Both the position numbers and the translations under genes were made by a program. Below the pieces are notes generated by a model that saw nothing but the letters and a program-made list of their open reading frames with translations, did not search any database and was not told the DNA's origin. Source: Bacillota bacterium (GTDB lineage Bacteria > Bacillota > Sulfobacillia > JAJYWN01). Taken from it: a DNA stretch of 64,000 nucleotides. Below, piece by piece: positions 9,536 through 18,171 of this stretch. Where the stretch lies: contig JAJYWN010000014.1 in assembly GCA_021791495.1 (NCBI GenBank), positions 1-64,000 on the forward strand, given 5' to 3'. Numbering within the stretch: the first letter of the stretch is position 1; the number at the start of each line of letters is the position of its first letter.

Positions 9536-10513
9536 CTATAGGCGGAAAAGCCGCCGGGCGTTACCCTCCATCACTCGAACCTCCACCTCGGCCGCGAGGC
9601 CGAGGGTTTGGACCGTCTCCACCGGTGTCTCGTCCGCCATGTCAAAGGGGTAGTCCGTCCCCAGGAGAACATGGTCGGGCCCGGCGAACTCCAGCAGGAA
9701 CCGCAGCGTCAGGGGGTCGAAGGCGATGGTGTCGTAATAGAAGCGCCGCAGCACCTTGGAGGGGGCGGACGCCGGCCGGCGACACTCGGGGCGGCCCCGG
9801 AACCCTTGGTCAAAGCGTCCCGCCAAATAGGGCACGGCCCCGCCGCCGTGCGGCAGCACGATCTTCAGGTCTGGCAGTTCGTCCATGATCCCGCTGAACA
9901 CCAGGCGTCCCGCCGCCAGACTGGTTTCCATGGGGTTGCCCACCAGATTCCGCAGGTGGTAAGAAGCCCCGCGCGGCGAAGCGTAGACGTAGTGCGGATG
10001 CAGGATGATGGGAACACCCAACTTCGCCGCGGCATCAAAGAACGGCCGGAGTGAGGGATCGTCGAAATCCACGCCGTTGATGTTGGTGGCAATGGTGACC
10101 GCCTTCATGCCCAGCCCGGTCACACAGCGTTCCAACTCGACCACGCTGGCCGGCACGTCTTGCAGAGGCAAGGTGGCGACGGGAACGAACTTCCCGCCGG
10201 ATCGCGCACTCTCGCGCGCGATCTCCTCGTTCACGGCCGAGGCCAGCTGGCGCCCCTGCTCCGGCGGCAGCTCGTACAGGAAAAGGAAAGGAGGGACGTT
10301 CAGGAACTTGACCTGCAGCCCCTTGCTGTCCATCTCCACCAACTGGTAGCCCAGATCGATCATGCCCCGGGGCACGGGTCCGACGGGCCGCCCGAAGATC
10401 TCAAGGTTCACGGTGGACCCATCGGGGCTCTCGCTTACCAGCTTGATAGGGAAGTCTTTCCGCCCGACCAATCCGGCCGGAATATAGTGGCTGTGGGTGT
10501 CAATGGCGCTCAT
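9536..10513 (-). CDS. Amidohydrolase family 2 (ACMSD/decarboxylase-like TIM-barrel metalloenzyme)
   Basis: The 325-aa protein begins with DTHSHYIP (the metal-binding HxH) and carries FPIILHPHYVY (His ligand), LPHGGGAVPYLAGRFDQG and LGTDYPFDM (Asp ligand near the C terminus). This is the amidohydrolase_2 signature of 2-amino-3-carboxymuconate-6-semialdehyde decarboxylase and related zinc/manganese decarboxylases and hydrolases. The start ATG overlaps the ferredoxin stop (ATGA at 10510-10513) and the gene sits 8 bases ahead of AOR 1. A decarboxylase paired with an AOR would fit catabolism of an aromatic or unsaturated acid, but that is inference. Confidence 0.85.
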   Translation of the reverse strand: MSAIDTHSHYIPAGLVGRKDFPIKLVSESPDGSTVNLEIFGRPVGPVPRGMIDLGYQLVEMDSKGLQVKFLNVPPFLFLYELPPEQGRQLASAVNEEIARESARSGGKFVPVATLPLQDVPASVVELERCVTGLGMKAVTIATNINGVDFDDPSLRPFFDAAAKLGVPIILHPHYVYASPRGASYHLRNLVGNPMETSLAAGRLVFSGIMDELPDLKIVLPHGGGAVPYLAGRFDQGFRGRPECRRPASAPSKVLRRFYYDTIAFDPLTLRFLLEFAGPDHVLLGTDYPFDMADETPVETVQTLGLAAEVEVRVMEGNARRLFRL

Positions 10514-10929
10514 CTGGGCCCTCCATCCTTACTGGTGTCTTTCCTCGTCAGCGACCCCGTCGGGCAGGTTTCGGCGCAATGGCCGCACTCGGTGCATTTG
10601 AAGGCGCGGCCGGCCGCCTCATCCAGGACGATAAGGTCGCGGGAGCAGGCGGTCACGCAAACGCCGCAGCCGGTGCATAACTCGGGGTCAATCCGAAAAG
10701 AACCATCGCGTTCCTCAATCGCCGCGGCGGGGCAGGCCGCCGCGCAGTCGCCACACTCGTTGCAGACGCGCACCGTGTGGTGCAAGGGGTTAGCCTCGTC
10801 GTCCCGGACCCGGACGGTGGCGAGGCGCGGATTCACCACTCCGAAAGACGACAAGGAGCAGACCTGCTCGCAGAGGCGACAACCACAACAGCGCAGGCTA
10901 TCGCCGGTTACCATTGGCACTGGCGCCAT
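10510..10929 (-). CDS. Four-cluster [4Fe-4S] polyferredoxin, electron partner of AOR 1
   Basis: The 139-aa protein has four Cys quartets: CCGCRLCEQVC, CNECGDCAAACP, CTGCGVCVTAC and CTECGHCAETCP. That is the HycB/DMSO-reductase-B-like arrangement of AOR-linked electron-transfer subunits. It probably hands electrons to or from the tungsten enzyme encoded two genes downstream. The start is uncertain: ATG 10929 is directly abutted by GGGGGAGG, so the in-frame GTG at 10920 or ATG at 10914 may be used. Overlap with the amidohydrolase indicates translational coupling. Confidence 0.88.
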   Translation of the reverse strand: MAPVPMVTGDSLRCCGCRLCEQVCSLSSFGVVNPRLATVRVRDDEANPLHHTVRVCNECGDCAAACPAAAIEERDGSFRIDPELCTGCGVCVTACSRDLIVLDEAAGRAFKCTECGHCAETCPTGSLTRKDTSKDGGPR

Positions 10930-10953
10930 CCTCCCCCATCCGACCGATCTCCC

Positions 10954-11703
10954 CTAGTCCGCCACACCGGCCGCGTCTGGCCCGCCGTCGCAGCGCCTGG
11001 CCCGGCGTTTTCGGGCAGCGGTGTGCCCGAAGGGACAGATTCCCTGACACAGGGCGCACTGGGGGAAAGTATTCATGGCTTCGCGGCACCGGACCTTGTC
11101 GACACGGGTGACGCGCGTGGTTTCGTCGTAGGCAATGGCCTGTTTCGGGCAGGCCTCGATGCACATCTTGCAGCCCCCGCAGATGGCCCCGTTGGGCGGG
11201 AGAGGGCCGTCAAAGCACTTCAACGGCGCGTCGGTGATGACCGAGACCAGCCGTTGCCTCGGGCCGAACTCGGGCGTGATCACCAAGCTGCTCTTCCCCA
11301 CCTGGCCGAGCCCCGCCCAGACGGCCGCCGGCTTATGCGAGAACACCCCGGTGTCTTTCTCACGGTTGGTCACCCGGGCCTGAGCGGGATAGGCGTCATA
11401 GCCCATTTCCTCAATATAGCGCGCCGTCTGCACGGCGATGAAGTCAAGAAGGTTGTAGTTGTAATTCGCCAGGTAACCCTTGAAGTTCTCTGAATAGGGG
11501 TCCGGCCGCCCGCGCAGCGGGTCCAGGACGGCATCCACTACCTTCAGCCCGATCACAATGATGGCCGACCCACCGCCTAGGAAGAACCTGGCCTTTCGCT
11601 CCGGGTCCGGTTCGGTTTCGTCGAACCGGTCGGTCGAGGCCACACCCACCAGGTCCGCTCCTTTGGACCTCGCAAAAGCGGAAATCTTCTCATTGAGTGA
11701 CAT
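10954..11703 (-). CDS. QueG-like/reductase-type two-cluster Fe-S protein
   Basis: From ATG 11703 (GGAGG about 10 bases upstream) the protein is 249 aa. It has an N-terminal domain like that of epoxyqueuosine reductase and reductive-dehalogenase relatives, with the segment WAGLGQVGKSSLVITPEFG, and two Cys quartets, CGGCKMCIEACP and CALCQGICPFG. It lacks the HEAT-repeat C terminus of genuine QueG, so tRNA modification is unlikely. It is the first gene of the reverse AOR block, suggesting a role as an electron carrier or reductase in the same pathway. A longer reading to 11772 has no ribosome site. Confidence 0.82.
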   Translation of the reverse strand: MSLNEKISAFARSKGADLVGVASTDRFDETEPDPERKARFFLGGGSAIIVIGLKVVDAVLDPLRGRPDPYSENFKGYLANYNYNLLDFIAVQTARYIEEMGYDAYPAQARVTNREKDTGVFSHKPAAVWAGLGQVGKSSLVITPEFGPRQRLVSVITDAPLKCFDGPLPPNGAICGGCKMCIEACPKQAIAYDETTRVTRVDKVRCREAMNTFPQCALCQGICPFGHTAARKRRARRCDGGPDAAGVAD

Positions 11704-11774
11704 CCGTCGGCGACCTCCGTGAGCTAAAGAATGGAATTCCTTGCGATGCCAGATGTCGGCGTTTCCTTTCATTT

Positions 11775-11787
11775 CTGTCCAGGACAG
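11775..11787. promoter_or_regulatory. 13-bp palindrome in the divergent opp/AOR control region
   Basis: CTGTCCAGGACAG is a perfect 6-1-6 palindrome lying between the start of the reverse AOR block and the forward binding-protein gene. A further TGTCC half-site lies near 11846. It is well placed to be the operator of a repressor acting on one or both sides; no regulator is encoded next to it, so the binding protein is unknown. Confidence 0.4.
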
Positions 11788-11938
11788 CGAAACCCTGCCT
11801 TTACAGACTGCAACTATCTGGCTTGTAATCAGGTGACACGGGCTGAAGGAATTGTCCTAACGGAAGCGAATGGGAGCCCTAATCTTGATGCCATGTCTGC
11901 CTGTTTTACAACATCCAAAAAAGGAAGGTGGTCAAGAA

Positions 11939-13534
11939 GTGCTAGGCAGAATGCTGAAGGGCGTGTCCGGACGCTCCGCCGGCAAAACCATCGCAGTACT
12001 CTTCGCTCTAATCCTGATCCTATCGTCACTGGCGGTCGCCGGATGCGCGAAAAAGGGCGGAGAGCCTGCCCGCAAGGACACGCTCATCATCGCATTGGGC
12101 ACCAACATCTCTACTCCGGATAACCATTACGCTACAGGGTTGCCGGCCATCGGTGCCAACTCGGAGATCGGAGACGTCCTATTCCGTCTGGACGCCAACG
12201 GCAATCCCATCCCCTGGCTGGCTAAGTCTTACGAGTGGAGCGCCGACAAGAAGACTCTGACTCTGACCATCCGCGACAACGTCAAGATGCAGGACGGAAA
12301 GACGATGACTTCCGAGGACGTACGGTACTCGCTGGACAGGTTCGTCAAGTACTCCATCGGCAAGGCCGCTCTCTCCATGGTGACGGAGATCAAGGCTCCC
12401 GATGCCACGCACGTGACCTTGACCATGAAGGCGCCTTTCGATCCGCTGGTCCGTACCTTGGCCTACACCACGATCACCATCTACTCCAAGGCTTCCATCG
12501 ACGGTAAGAGCAAAGAGGAAATCGCGTCCAAGAACTCGCCGATCGCCGGACCCGGACCGTACAAGCTGGTCGAGTTTGACCCCGGCGACAAGATGGTCCT
12601 GGACGCTTTCCCGAACTACTGGGCCGGCAAGCCCCAGTTCAAGCGGGTCATCTTCCGGATGATGCCGGAGATGTCGTCCCGCATCATGGCGCTGGAGTCC
12701 GGTGACGTCGACCTCATCGACGCCATCTCCCCGCAGGAAGCCGACCGCCTGGCTAAGAACTCGAAGCTTCAGGTACTTAACCCACCCGCGGCCGGCATCG
12801 TCCGCGTCTACCTGAACACCCAGAAGGGCCCCCTGGCCGATAAGAAAGTCCGCCAGGCCCTTTACTACGCCATCGACCGTGAGTCCATCGTGAAGAACAT
12901 CTTCCTGGGCAAGGCGGAAGTGGCCCACTCCTTCGCCCCTTCCGGCACCTTCGGCTACACCGGTGACTATGACGTCTATAAGTACGACCCTGAGAAGGCC
13001 AAGCAGATGTTGAAGGACGCCGGAGTCACGAACCTTAAGTTCACGGTCCTGCACTCCCCCGGCCGCTACATCCTGTCCCAGGAAGTATTGGAGGCCATGA
13101 AGGCCGACTTCGCGAAGATCGGCGTGGACATGACCATCCAGAACATGGAGTGGGGCGCCTTCTCGGCCGCCATCAAGTTGCCCCTCAAAGACACGAAGAT
13201 GGAAGCCACTCTGAACTGGTGGCGCTCGGTTAACGGTGACGCCGACAACGCCATCGCCGACTACGCCTCCAAGTATTGGCCGCCTGGAAACAACACGCCG
13301 TTCTTCAAGAACGACCAGTACGACAAGTTGTTCGACCAGGAGCAATCCGAAGTCGACACCGCGAAGCGTGGAGCTGAGTTGAAAGAGATGCAGAAGATCC
13401 TGATGGACGAGGTCCCGGCCTGGGTCCTGTATCGCCAGCCGAACCTGTGGGCCGCCCGCAGTGACCTCCAGGGCGTGGAGATCAGTGCCCTGTCCTGCCT
13501 GCAGCCGCTCTATAAGGCCAGCCTGAAGAAGTAG
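11939..13534 (+). CDS. oppA: ABC transporter substrate-binding lipoprotein, family 5 (OppA/DppA-type)
   Basis: From GTG 11939 (GGAAGGTGG 7 bases upstream) the protein is 531 aa, normal for the family. A basic N terminus is followed by a hydrophobic stretch and the lipobox LAVAGC, so it should be a lipoprotein on the outer face of the membrane. The SBP_bac_5 core is plain: YEWSADKKTLTLTIRDNVK, MTSEDVRYSLDRF, VRQALYYAIDRESI and a C-terminal WRSVNGDADNAI. It delivers peptides or peptide-like ligands to the permeases at 13669 and 14604. A perfect 13-bp hairpin follows the gene. Confidence 0.92.
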   Translation: MLGRMLKGVSGRSAGKTIAVLFALILILSSLAVAGCAKKGGEPARKDTLIIALGTNISTPDNHYATGLPAIGANSEIGDVLFRLDANGNPIPWLAKSYEWSADKKTLTLTIRDNVKMQDGKTMTSEDVRYSLDRFVKYSIGKAALSMVTEIKAPDATHVTLTMKAPFDPLVRTLAYTTITIYSKASIDGKSKEEIASKNSPIAGPGPYKLVEFDPGDKMVLDAFPNYWAGKPQFKRVIFRMMPEMSSRIMALESGDVDLIDAISPQEADRLAKNSKLQVLNPPAAGIVRVYLNTQKGPLADKKVRQALYYAIDRESIVKNIFLGKAEVAHSFAPSGTFGYTGDYDVYKYDPEKAKQMLKDAGVTNLKFTVLHSPGRYILSQEVLEAMKADFAKIGVDMTIQNMEWGAFSAAIKLPLKDTKMEATLNWWRSVNGDADNAIADYASKYWPPGNNTPFFKNDQYDKLFDQEQSEVDTAKRGAELKEMQKILMDEVPAWVLYRQPNLWAARSDLQGVEISALSCLQPLYKASLKK

Positions 13535-13596
13535 CGTGAAGTAACGAGAGGGAAATCGCGGACAGGGGAAGACCCTGCGCCCGACCCGTAGACCAA

Positions 13597-13631
13597 GGAT
13601 GGGAGGCGGCCCACGAGACCGCCTCCCATCC
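13597..13631 (+). terminator. GC-rich hairpin between oppA and oppB (attenuator or 3' mRNA stabiliser)
   Basis: A perfect 13-bp stem (13597-13609 with 13619-13631) and 9-nt loop, with no T-run. It lies inside the operon. Such hairpins commonly let the binding-protein gene accumulate more transcript than the downstream permease genes. Confidence 0.65.
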
Positions 13632-13668
13632 CCGATTCACAAATCCGCCCGCGGAGGAGTAAGGCCTG

Positions 13669-14589
13669 GTGCTCCGTTTTCTGTTTCAGAGACTTGTGGT
13701 GACCATACCGACGCTTTTGGTCGTCACCTTCATGGTTTTCATGATCGTGCACCTTATCCCCGGCGATCCCGCGCAGATCCTCGCCGGAGATTTCGCCACG
13801 CCACAAGTCGTCAAGGAACTGAGGGCCGAGTGGGGACTGGACCGCCCCCTCCTGGTACAATACGGCTCCTATCTGAAGAACCTGGCCCAGGGGAACCTGG
13901 GGACATCCATCGCCAGCCGGCGACCAGTCACCGCCGAGATCGCCGATAGGTATCACACCACCTTGAGCCTGGCTTTCTGGGGTACCCTCTTCGCCGTGGC
14001 GCTGGGGCTCACCGCCGGGGTGGTAGCCGCCCGCAAACCTTTCACGGCCTGGGACTACGGCAGCATGACCGTGGCCTTGGTCGGCATTTCCACGCCTGTC
14101 TTCTGGACCGGTCTCATCTTGATCCTCATTTTCTCGGTGAAGCTGGGGTGGCTGCCGGCCGGTGGGACCGGCAGTTCCCTGAAGTACCTCATTCTGCCGG
14201 CGGTGAGCATCGGCTTCTTCGACGCCGGCGTCGTCGCCCGCCAATCCCGCTCCAGCCTCATGGAGGTCCTCGGACAAGACTACGTGCGGACGGCGCGGGC
14301 CAAGGGGCTGCCGGAGAAACGCGTCATTAACAAGCATGCCATGAAGAACGCCATTATTCCGGTGATAACCATTATCGGCATGCAGTTTGGCCGGATGCTC
14401 GGCGGCGCGGTCCTAACGGAGTCGGTGTTCAGCCTACCTGGCCTGGGCCGCTTCCTGATCATCGCCATCAGCCAGCGCGATTATCCCGTCGTCCAAGGGG
14501 TTTGTCTCGTCTTGGCCCTGTCGTTCGTCATCATCAATCTGTTCGTGGATCTGACGTACGGTTTCCTAGACCCACGGATCCGGCAGTAG
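13669..14589 (+). CDS. oppB: Peptide ABC transporter permease, DppB/OppB-type
   Basis: The 306-aa protein has six predicted membrane helices, the conserved N terminus FLFQRLVVTIPTLLVVT, the family GDPA and LGTS motifs, and the cytoplasmic EAA loop GQDYVRTARAKGLPEKRVINKHAMKNA seen in short form as VRTARAKGLPE. It forms one half of the transmembrane channel with the DppC-type partner. GTG start at 13669 follows GGAGGAG. Confidence 0.92.
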   Translation: MLRFLFQRLVVTIPTLLVVTFMVFMIVHLIPGDPAQILAGDFATPQVVKELRAEWGLDRPLLVQYGSYLKNLAQGNLGTSIASRRPVTAEIADRYHTTLSLAFWGTLFAVALGLTAGVVAARKPFTAWDYGSMTVALVGISTPVFWTGLILILIFSVKLGWLPAGGTGSSLKYLILPAVSIGFFDAGVVARQSRSSLMEVLGQDYVRTARAKGLPEKRVINKHAMKNAIIPVITIIGMQFGRMLGGAVLTESVFSLPGLGRFLIIAISQRDYPVVQGVCLVLALSFVIINLFVDLTYGFLDPRIRQ

Positions 14590-14603
14590 CGGAGGGAAGC
14601 CAT

Positions 14604-15476
14604 TTGGCCGCAAGAAGCGAAAGGCGGGGGGCACGCTGGTTACGTTCTCCCGCCGTCAGGAGGTTCCGCCAGCATAAGGCGGCTTTAGTGGGCCTGGGGC
14701 TCATCATCTTCTTCACTCTTATGGCCATTGCCGCGCCGCTGGTGGCCCCATACTCGCCGGACGACGCCAACTTGGCGCAGAGCCTGGCTGCCCCCACGCG
14801 GGCCCACCCCTTCGGCATGGACGCCCTGGGGAGAGACATTCTGTCCCGGTGCATCTTCGGGGCGCGCATCTCACTGACCATCGGCCTGGTGTCGGTGGGT
14901 ATCGGTACGTTGATCGGGCTACCGGCGGGGGCAGTCTCCGGCTTCATCGGAGGCTGGTTCGACCGCATCGTCATGCGCGTAGTCGACATCCTCCTGGCCT
15001 TCCCCCCTATCTTACTGGCGATCATCGTGGTGTCCATTTTCGGCCCGGGCCTGCAGAACGCCATGCTGGCCATTGGCATCGCCCAGGTACCGATCTATGC
15101 CCGCCTGATCCGGGCGTCCGTCCTGAAAGTCCGCGAGGAACTCTACGTCGACGCCGCACGTGCCGCGGGGGCGCCGGAATGGATGGTCTTGTTCAAGCAC
15201 GTCGTGCCGAACTCCCTGGCGCCCGTGGTCGTCCAGGGCACCCTGAGCCTGGCCTCCGCCATCCTGTCGGCGGCCTACCTCGGCTTCCTCGGCCTCGGGG
15301 CCCAGCCGCCCACACCCGAGTGGGGCAGCATGCTGTCCAAGGGGAGGGACTTCCTGCGGGTGGCGCCGCACGCTTCGATCTTCCCCGGGGTCTTCATCAT
15401 GCTGACCGTGCTGAGCTTCAACCTGTTCGGTGACGGCCTGCGGAACGCCCTGGACCCGAAGTTCACGAAACGATAG
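14604..15476 (+). CDS. oppC: Peptide ABC transporter permease, DppC/OppC-type
   Basis: From TTG 14604, with GGAGGG just upstream and 14 bases after the oppB stop, the protein is 290 aa. It carries the DppC N-terminal signature (RRFRQHKAALVGLGLI), GMDALGRDILSRCIFGAR, the EAA loop VDAARAAGAPEWMVLFKH and the C-terminal NLFGDGLRNALDPK. A longer frame from 14502 would overlap oppB and is not supported. It completes the OppABC part of a transporter whose ATPases lie at 5.6-7.7 kb. Confidence 0.92.
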   Translation: MAARSERRGARWLRSPAVRRFRQHKAALVGLGLIIFFTLMAIAAPLVAPYSPDDANLAQSLAAPTRAHPFGMDALGRDILSRCIFGARISLTIGLVSVGIGTLIGLPAGAVSGFIGGWFDRIVMRVVDILLAFPPILLAIIVVSIFGPGLQNAMLAIGIAQVPIYARLIRASVLKVREELYVDAARAAGAPEWMVLFKHVVPNSLAPVVVQGTLSLASAILSAAYLGFLGLGAQPPTPEWGSMLSKGRDFLRVAPHASIFPGVFIMLTVLSFNLFGDGLRNALDPKFTKR

Positions 15477-15567
15477 CCGTTGGCAGTCGGCAGTCGTTGG
15501 CGATTGGCAGTCTGTAAGGCAACATATACAGCTTCTTCAGATCACCAGGAAGGGAAGGACTCGAGGA

Positions 15568-16245
15568 ATGATACCGGAGGAAGTAAAAGCACAGATCAAA
15601 CCAGCCAAGAGCGCGTTGGTCCTCATCGACCTGCAGAGGCGTCACATGGACCCGAAGGTAGGCTACCACCTGGTGCACGCCTCCATGATCGAAGGGGTCA
15701 AGAACAGTGCGATAAAGGCCCTGGCCGCGGCCCGCGCCGCCAACATGCCCGTCATCCACGTCCACGCCTTCGGCCGGCAGCCTTCTCCTTGGGGACTGGT
15801 CGACCACCACAACCCGTTCCTTGATTACCAAACGGGCAAGATGATCCCCGGTATGGGCGCCAAGCGGCAGTCCGGCAAGAACTTGGAAGGCTCCATCTAC
15901 GCCGAGCCCCTTCCCGAACTCGCTCCCGTGAACGGCGAGCCGGTGGTGGTGAAGCGCCGCTACAGTGGTTTCCACCAGACCGACCTGGAACTGATCCTGC
16001 GGAACATGGGCATCGAGACCCTCTTCGTCTGTGGCGTCAACACGAATAACTGCGTCTTGGCCACCACCTACGACGGCTTCATGCGGGACTTCCGCATGGT
16101 CGTGCTGGCCGACTGCTGCGGAAGTATGAATGGCGAGGAGTATCACAAGTTCGCCCTCATGGAGGTCGAAGCGGCCCTTGGCTTCGTCTCCTCTTCAGAC
16201 GAGCTGGCCGCCTTCCTGGCTTCGGCCCCGGTCGCAAAAGCCTAA
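15568..16245 (+). CDS. Isochorismatase-like cysteine hydrolase (amidase family)
   Basis: From ATG 15568 the protein is 225 aa. It has the catalytic triad of the family: Asp in ALVLIDLQ, Lys in VVVKRRYSGF, and Cys in GVNTNNCVLATTYDG. Family members hydrolyse N-carbamoylsarcosine, nicotinamide, ureido-acids or isochorismate; the substrate is not settled here. It follows the peptide permease by 91 bases and is followed by an M28-like gene in the same direction, suggesting an imported amide or ureide is processed by this set. The intergenic spacer contains short reiterated TTGGCAGTC units without clear meaning. Confidence 0.85.
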   Translation: MIPEEVKAQIKPAKSALVLIDLQRRHMDPKVGYHLVHASMIEGVKNSAIKALAAARAANMPVIHVHAFGRQPSPWGLVDHHNPFLDYQTGKMIPGMGAKRQSGKNLEGSIYAEPLPELAPVNGEPVVVKRRYSGFHQTDLELILRNMGIETLFVCGVNTNNCVLATTYDGFMRDFRMVVLADCCGSMNGEEYHKFALMEVEAALGFVSSSDELAAFLASAPVAKA

Positions 16246-16325
16246 CCGATCAGGCGACGACGGACGGAGGGCAAGGCTGAAGAGACTGGAACAGACCACA
16301 CGGGACAAAGGGAGGAAGAAAGACT

Positions 16326-18071
16326 GTGGCAGCATCGGGACTTGAAGCCGCTTTGAACAGCGTCTCCATCCAGGAAATGATGAAGAACACCCGCGAGATC
16401 GGCAAGTGGGTCCGCCTCTCGGGTACTCCCGAAGAGCGGGAGTCCATGGAGTACACGAAGAAGGTCCTCGAAGGTTATGGCTATACCGCCAAGATCATCG
16501 ATCACGATGCCTTCATCAGCCTGCCGGGCGACGCGAAGGTGACCGTGGACGGAAGCAACGTGGACTTCGGTGAGTGCCGGACCCACTGCTTCGCCACCCA
16601 GACCCCGCCCGAGGGCGTGGCCGGTGAGCTCGTCTACATCGGCAACGCCACCCCGGCGGAGATCGCCGGCCTGGACCTCAAGGGAAAGATCACCCTGGCC
16701 GAGGGCCTGGCCTCCGGTGAGCGGAACATCCGCCTAGAGAAGGCCGGCGTTGCCGGTCAGATCTACATTCAGGACCAGTACCTCCGGATGATGACCGTGA
16801 ACCCGTTGTGGGGTTCCCCCACTCCCGAGACGGCGCACCTCATCCCCACCTGCCCCGGCGTGACCCTTACGGCGGAGGGCGGTAAGAAGCTGAAGGATCT
16901 GCTGACCAAGGGCAAGGTCATCGCCCGCATCCACGCCAAGGACGACATCGGCTGGCGCAAGATCCCCGAACTGGTGGCCGACCTACCGGCGGGCGGCGAG
17001 GGCAAGTACGTCCTCCTGTCCTGCCACATTGACTCCTGGTACTACGGGATCATGGATAACGGCACCGCCAACGCCCTCATCCTTGAAGTCGCCCGCATCG
17101 CGGCCCTGAACCAGGCCGCCCTGAAGCGCGGGGTGCGCGTCATCATGTGGTCCGGCCACTCCCACGGCCGCTTCGCCGGCTCGTCCTGGTACGCCGACCA
17201 CTACTTCGAGGACCTGTACGACAACTGCGTCGCCCACGTGAACAGCGACTCCCCCGGAGGCAAGGGCGCCGTGGTCATCGACGAGGGCCCCATCATGGCC
17301 GAGACCAAAGCGCTGGCCGCGGACTCGATCAAGAAGGTCACCGGCGAGGGCTTTATCGGCAAGCGCATCAACCGCTTCGGCGATCAGTCCATGGTGGGAG
17401 TGGGCCTTTCCTCCATCTTCGCCACCTTCTCCGAGCAGGACGCGACGAAGATGCCCGAAGGGACGCTGAAGTTCTCCGGTACCCCCGGTCACCGCTCGGG
17501 CGGCCTGGGCTGGTGGTGGCATAACGAGAACGATACCATCGATAAGATCGATGAAGACTTCCTGGTCCGCGATACCAAGATCTACGTGAACGCCGTCTGG
17601 CACCTCCTGACCGACCCGGTGTTGCCCTTCGACTTCGCGGCCACGGCCCAGGAGTTCGTGGATGTCCTTTCGGATTACCAGAAGAAGGCCGCCGGCAAGG
17701 CGGATCTGTCGCGGGCCATTGACGTGGCCAAGCAGGTCGGCGCGCGGGCGACGGAGCTCAACGCCAAGGTCGCCAAGGCCGGCACTGGTATCTCGGCGGC
17801 GACCGCGGCGAAAGTGAACCAGTGCCTGCTCGGCCTCAGCCGCACGCTGGTACCCATCGGCTACACCATCAACGGCCCCTTCGGGCAGGACCTGGGGATG
17901 TCCCTACCACCCGTTCCGGGCCTGAGGGACGCCGCGGCGCTGGGTCAGGCCCCGGCCGGCAGCGACACCTCATATATGCTGCACACCGTCATGGTCCGCC
18001 AGGCCAACCGGGTCCTCTTCGGCTTGCGCCGCGCCCTGGAAATCCTGGACGAGACTCTCGCCAGCCTGTAA
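16326..18071 (+). CDS. PA-domain M28-like metallopeptidase homologue with altered catalytic Glu
   Basis: The 581-aa protein has a protease-associated domain (about residues 80-190) inserted before an M28-type fold. The first zinc pair is visible in SCHIDSWYYGIMDNGTAN (His234, Asp236, then Asp in MDN), another Asp in VNSDSPG, and a last His in WWWHNENDTIDK. The stretch that normally holds the catalytic and metal-binding Glu pair instead reads SGHSHGRFAGS, so Glu is replaced by His/Ser. It has no obvious signal peptide. Start is GTG 16326 with GGAGG 10 bases upstream. It could be an amidase or aminopeptidase variant with a changed metal site, or a non-catalytic binder. Confidence 0.78.
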   Translation: MAASGLEAALNSVSIQEMMKNTREIGKWVRLSGTPEERESMEYTKKVLEGYGYTAKIIDHDAFISLPGDAKVTVDGSNVDFGECRTHCFATQTPPEGVAGELVYIGNATPAEIAGLDLKGKITLAEGLASGERNIRLEKAGVAGQIYIQDQYLRMMTVNPLWGSPTPETAHLIPTCPGVTLTAEGGKKLKDLLTKGKVIARIHAKDDIGWRKIPELVADLPAGGEGKYVLLSCHIDSWYYGIMDNGTANALILEVARIAALNQAALKRGVRVIMWSGHSHGRFAGSSWYADHYFEDLYDNCVAHVNSDSPGGKGAVVIDEGPIMAETKALAADSIKKVTGEGFIGKRINRFGDQSMVGVGLSSIFATFSEQDATKMPEGTLKFSGTPGHRSGGLGWWWHNENDTIDKIDEDFLVRDTKIYVNAVWHLLTDPVLPFDFAATAQEFVDVLSDYQKKAAGKADLSRAIDVAKQVGARATELNAKVAKAGTGISAATAAKVNQCLLGLSRTLVPIGYTINGPFGQDLGMSLPPVPGLRDAAALGQAPAGSDTSYMLHTVMVRQANRVLFGLRRALEILDETLASL

Positions 18072-18104
18072 CGGCCTTACGGAGTGAACTGAAGACGCAC
18101 CACG

Positions 18105-18138
18105 CCGGCGGTGGGCACGAGATGGTGCCCGCCGCCGG
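18105..18138 (+). terminator. GC-rich hairpin between the M28-like and CapA-like genes
   Basis: A 14-bp stem with one G-T wobble (18105-18118 with 18125-18138) and 6-nt loop, followed by TTTC. It resembles the hairpins after both binding-protein genes and probably reduces read-through into the CapA-like gene. Confidence 0.6.
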
Positions 18139-18171
18139 TTTCAAAAAAGGCAGAGGACAGGTGAGAAAACC

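Noticed and set aside
10954-11703. QueG, the epoxyqueuosine reductase of tRNA modification
   Set aside because: The protein lacks the C-terminal HEAT repeats and sits in an AOR block, so the tRNA role is not supported.
12179-13345. A 388-codon minus-strand frame inside oppA
   Set aside because: Antisense shadow; oppA has signal peptide, lipobox and family motifs on the plus strand.
15477-15515. Reiterated TTGGCAGTC units before the isochorismatase-like gene as a regulatory array
   Set aside because: Only three imperfect copies with irregular spacing and no symmetry; too weak to call.
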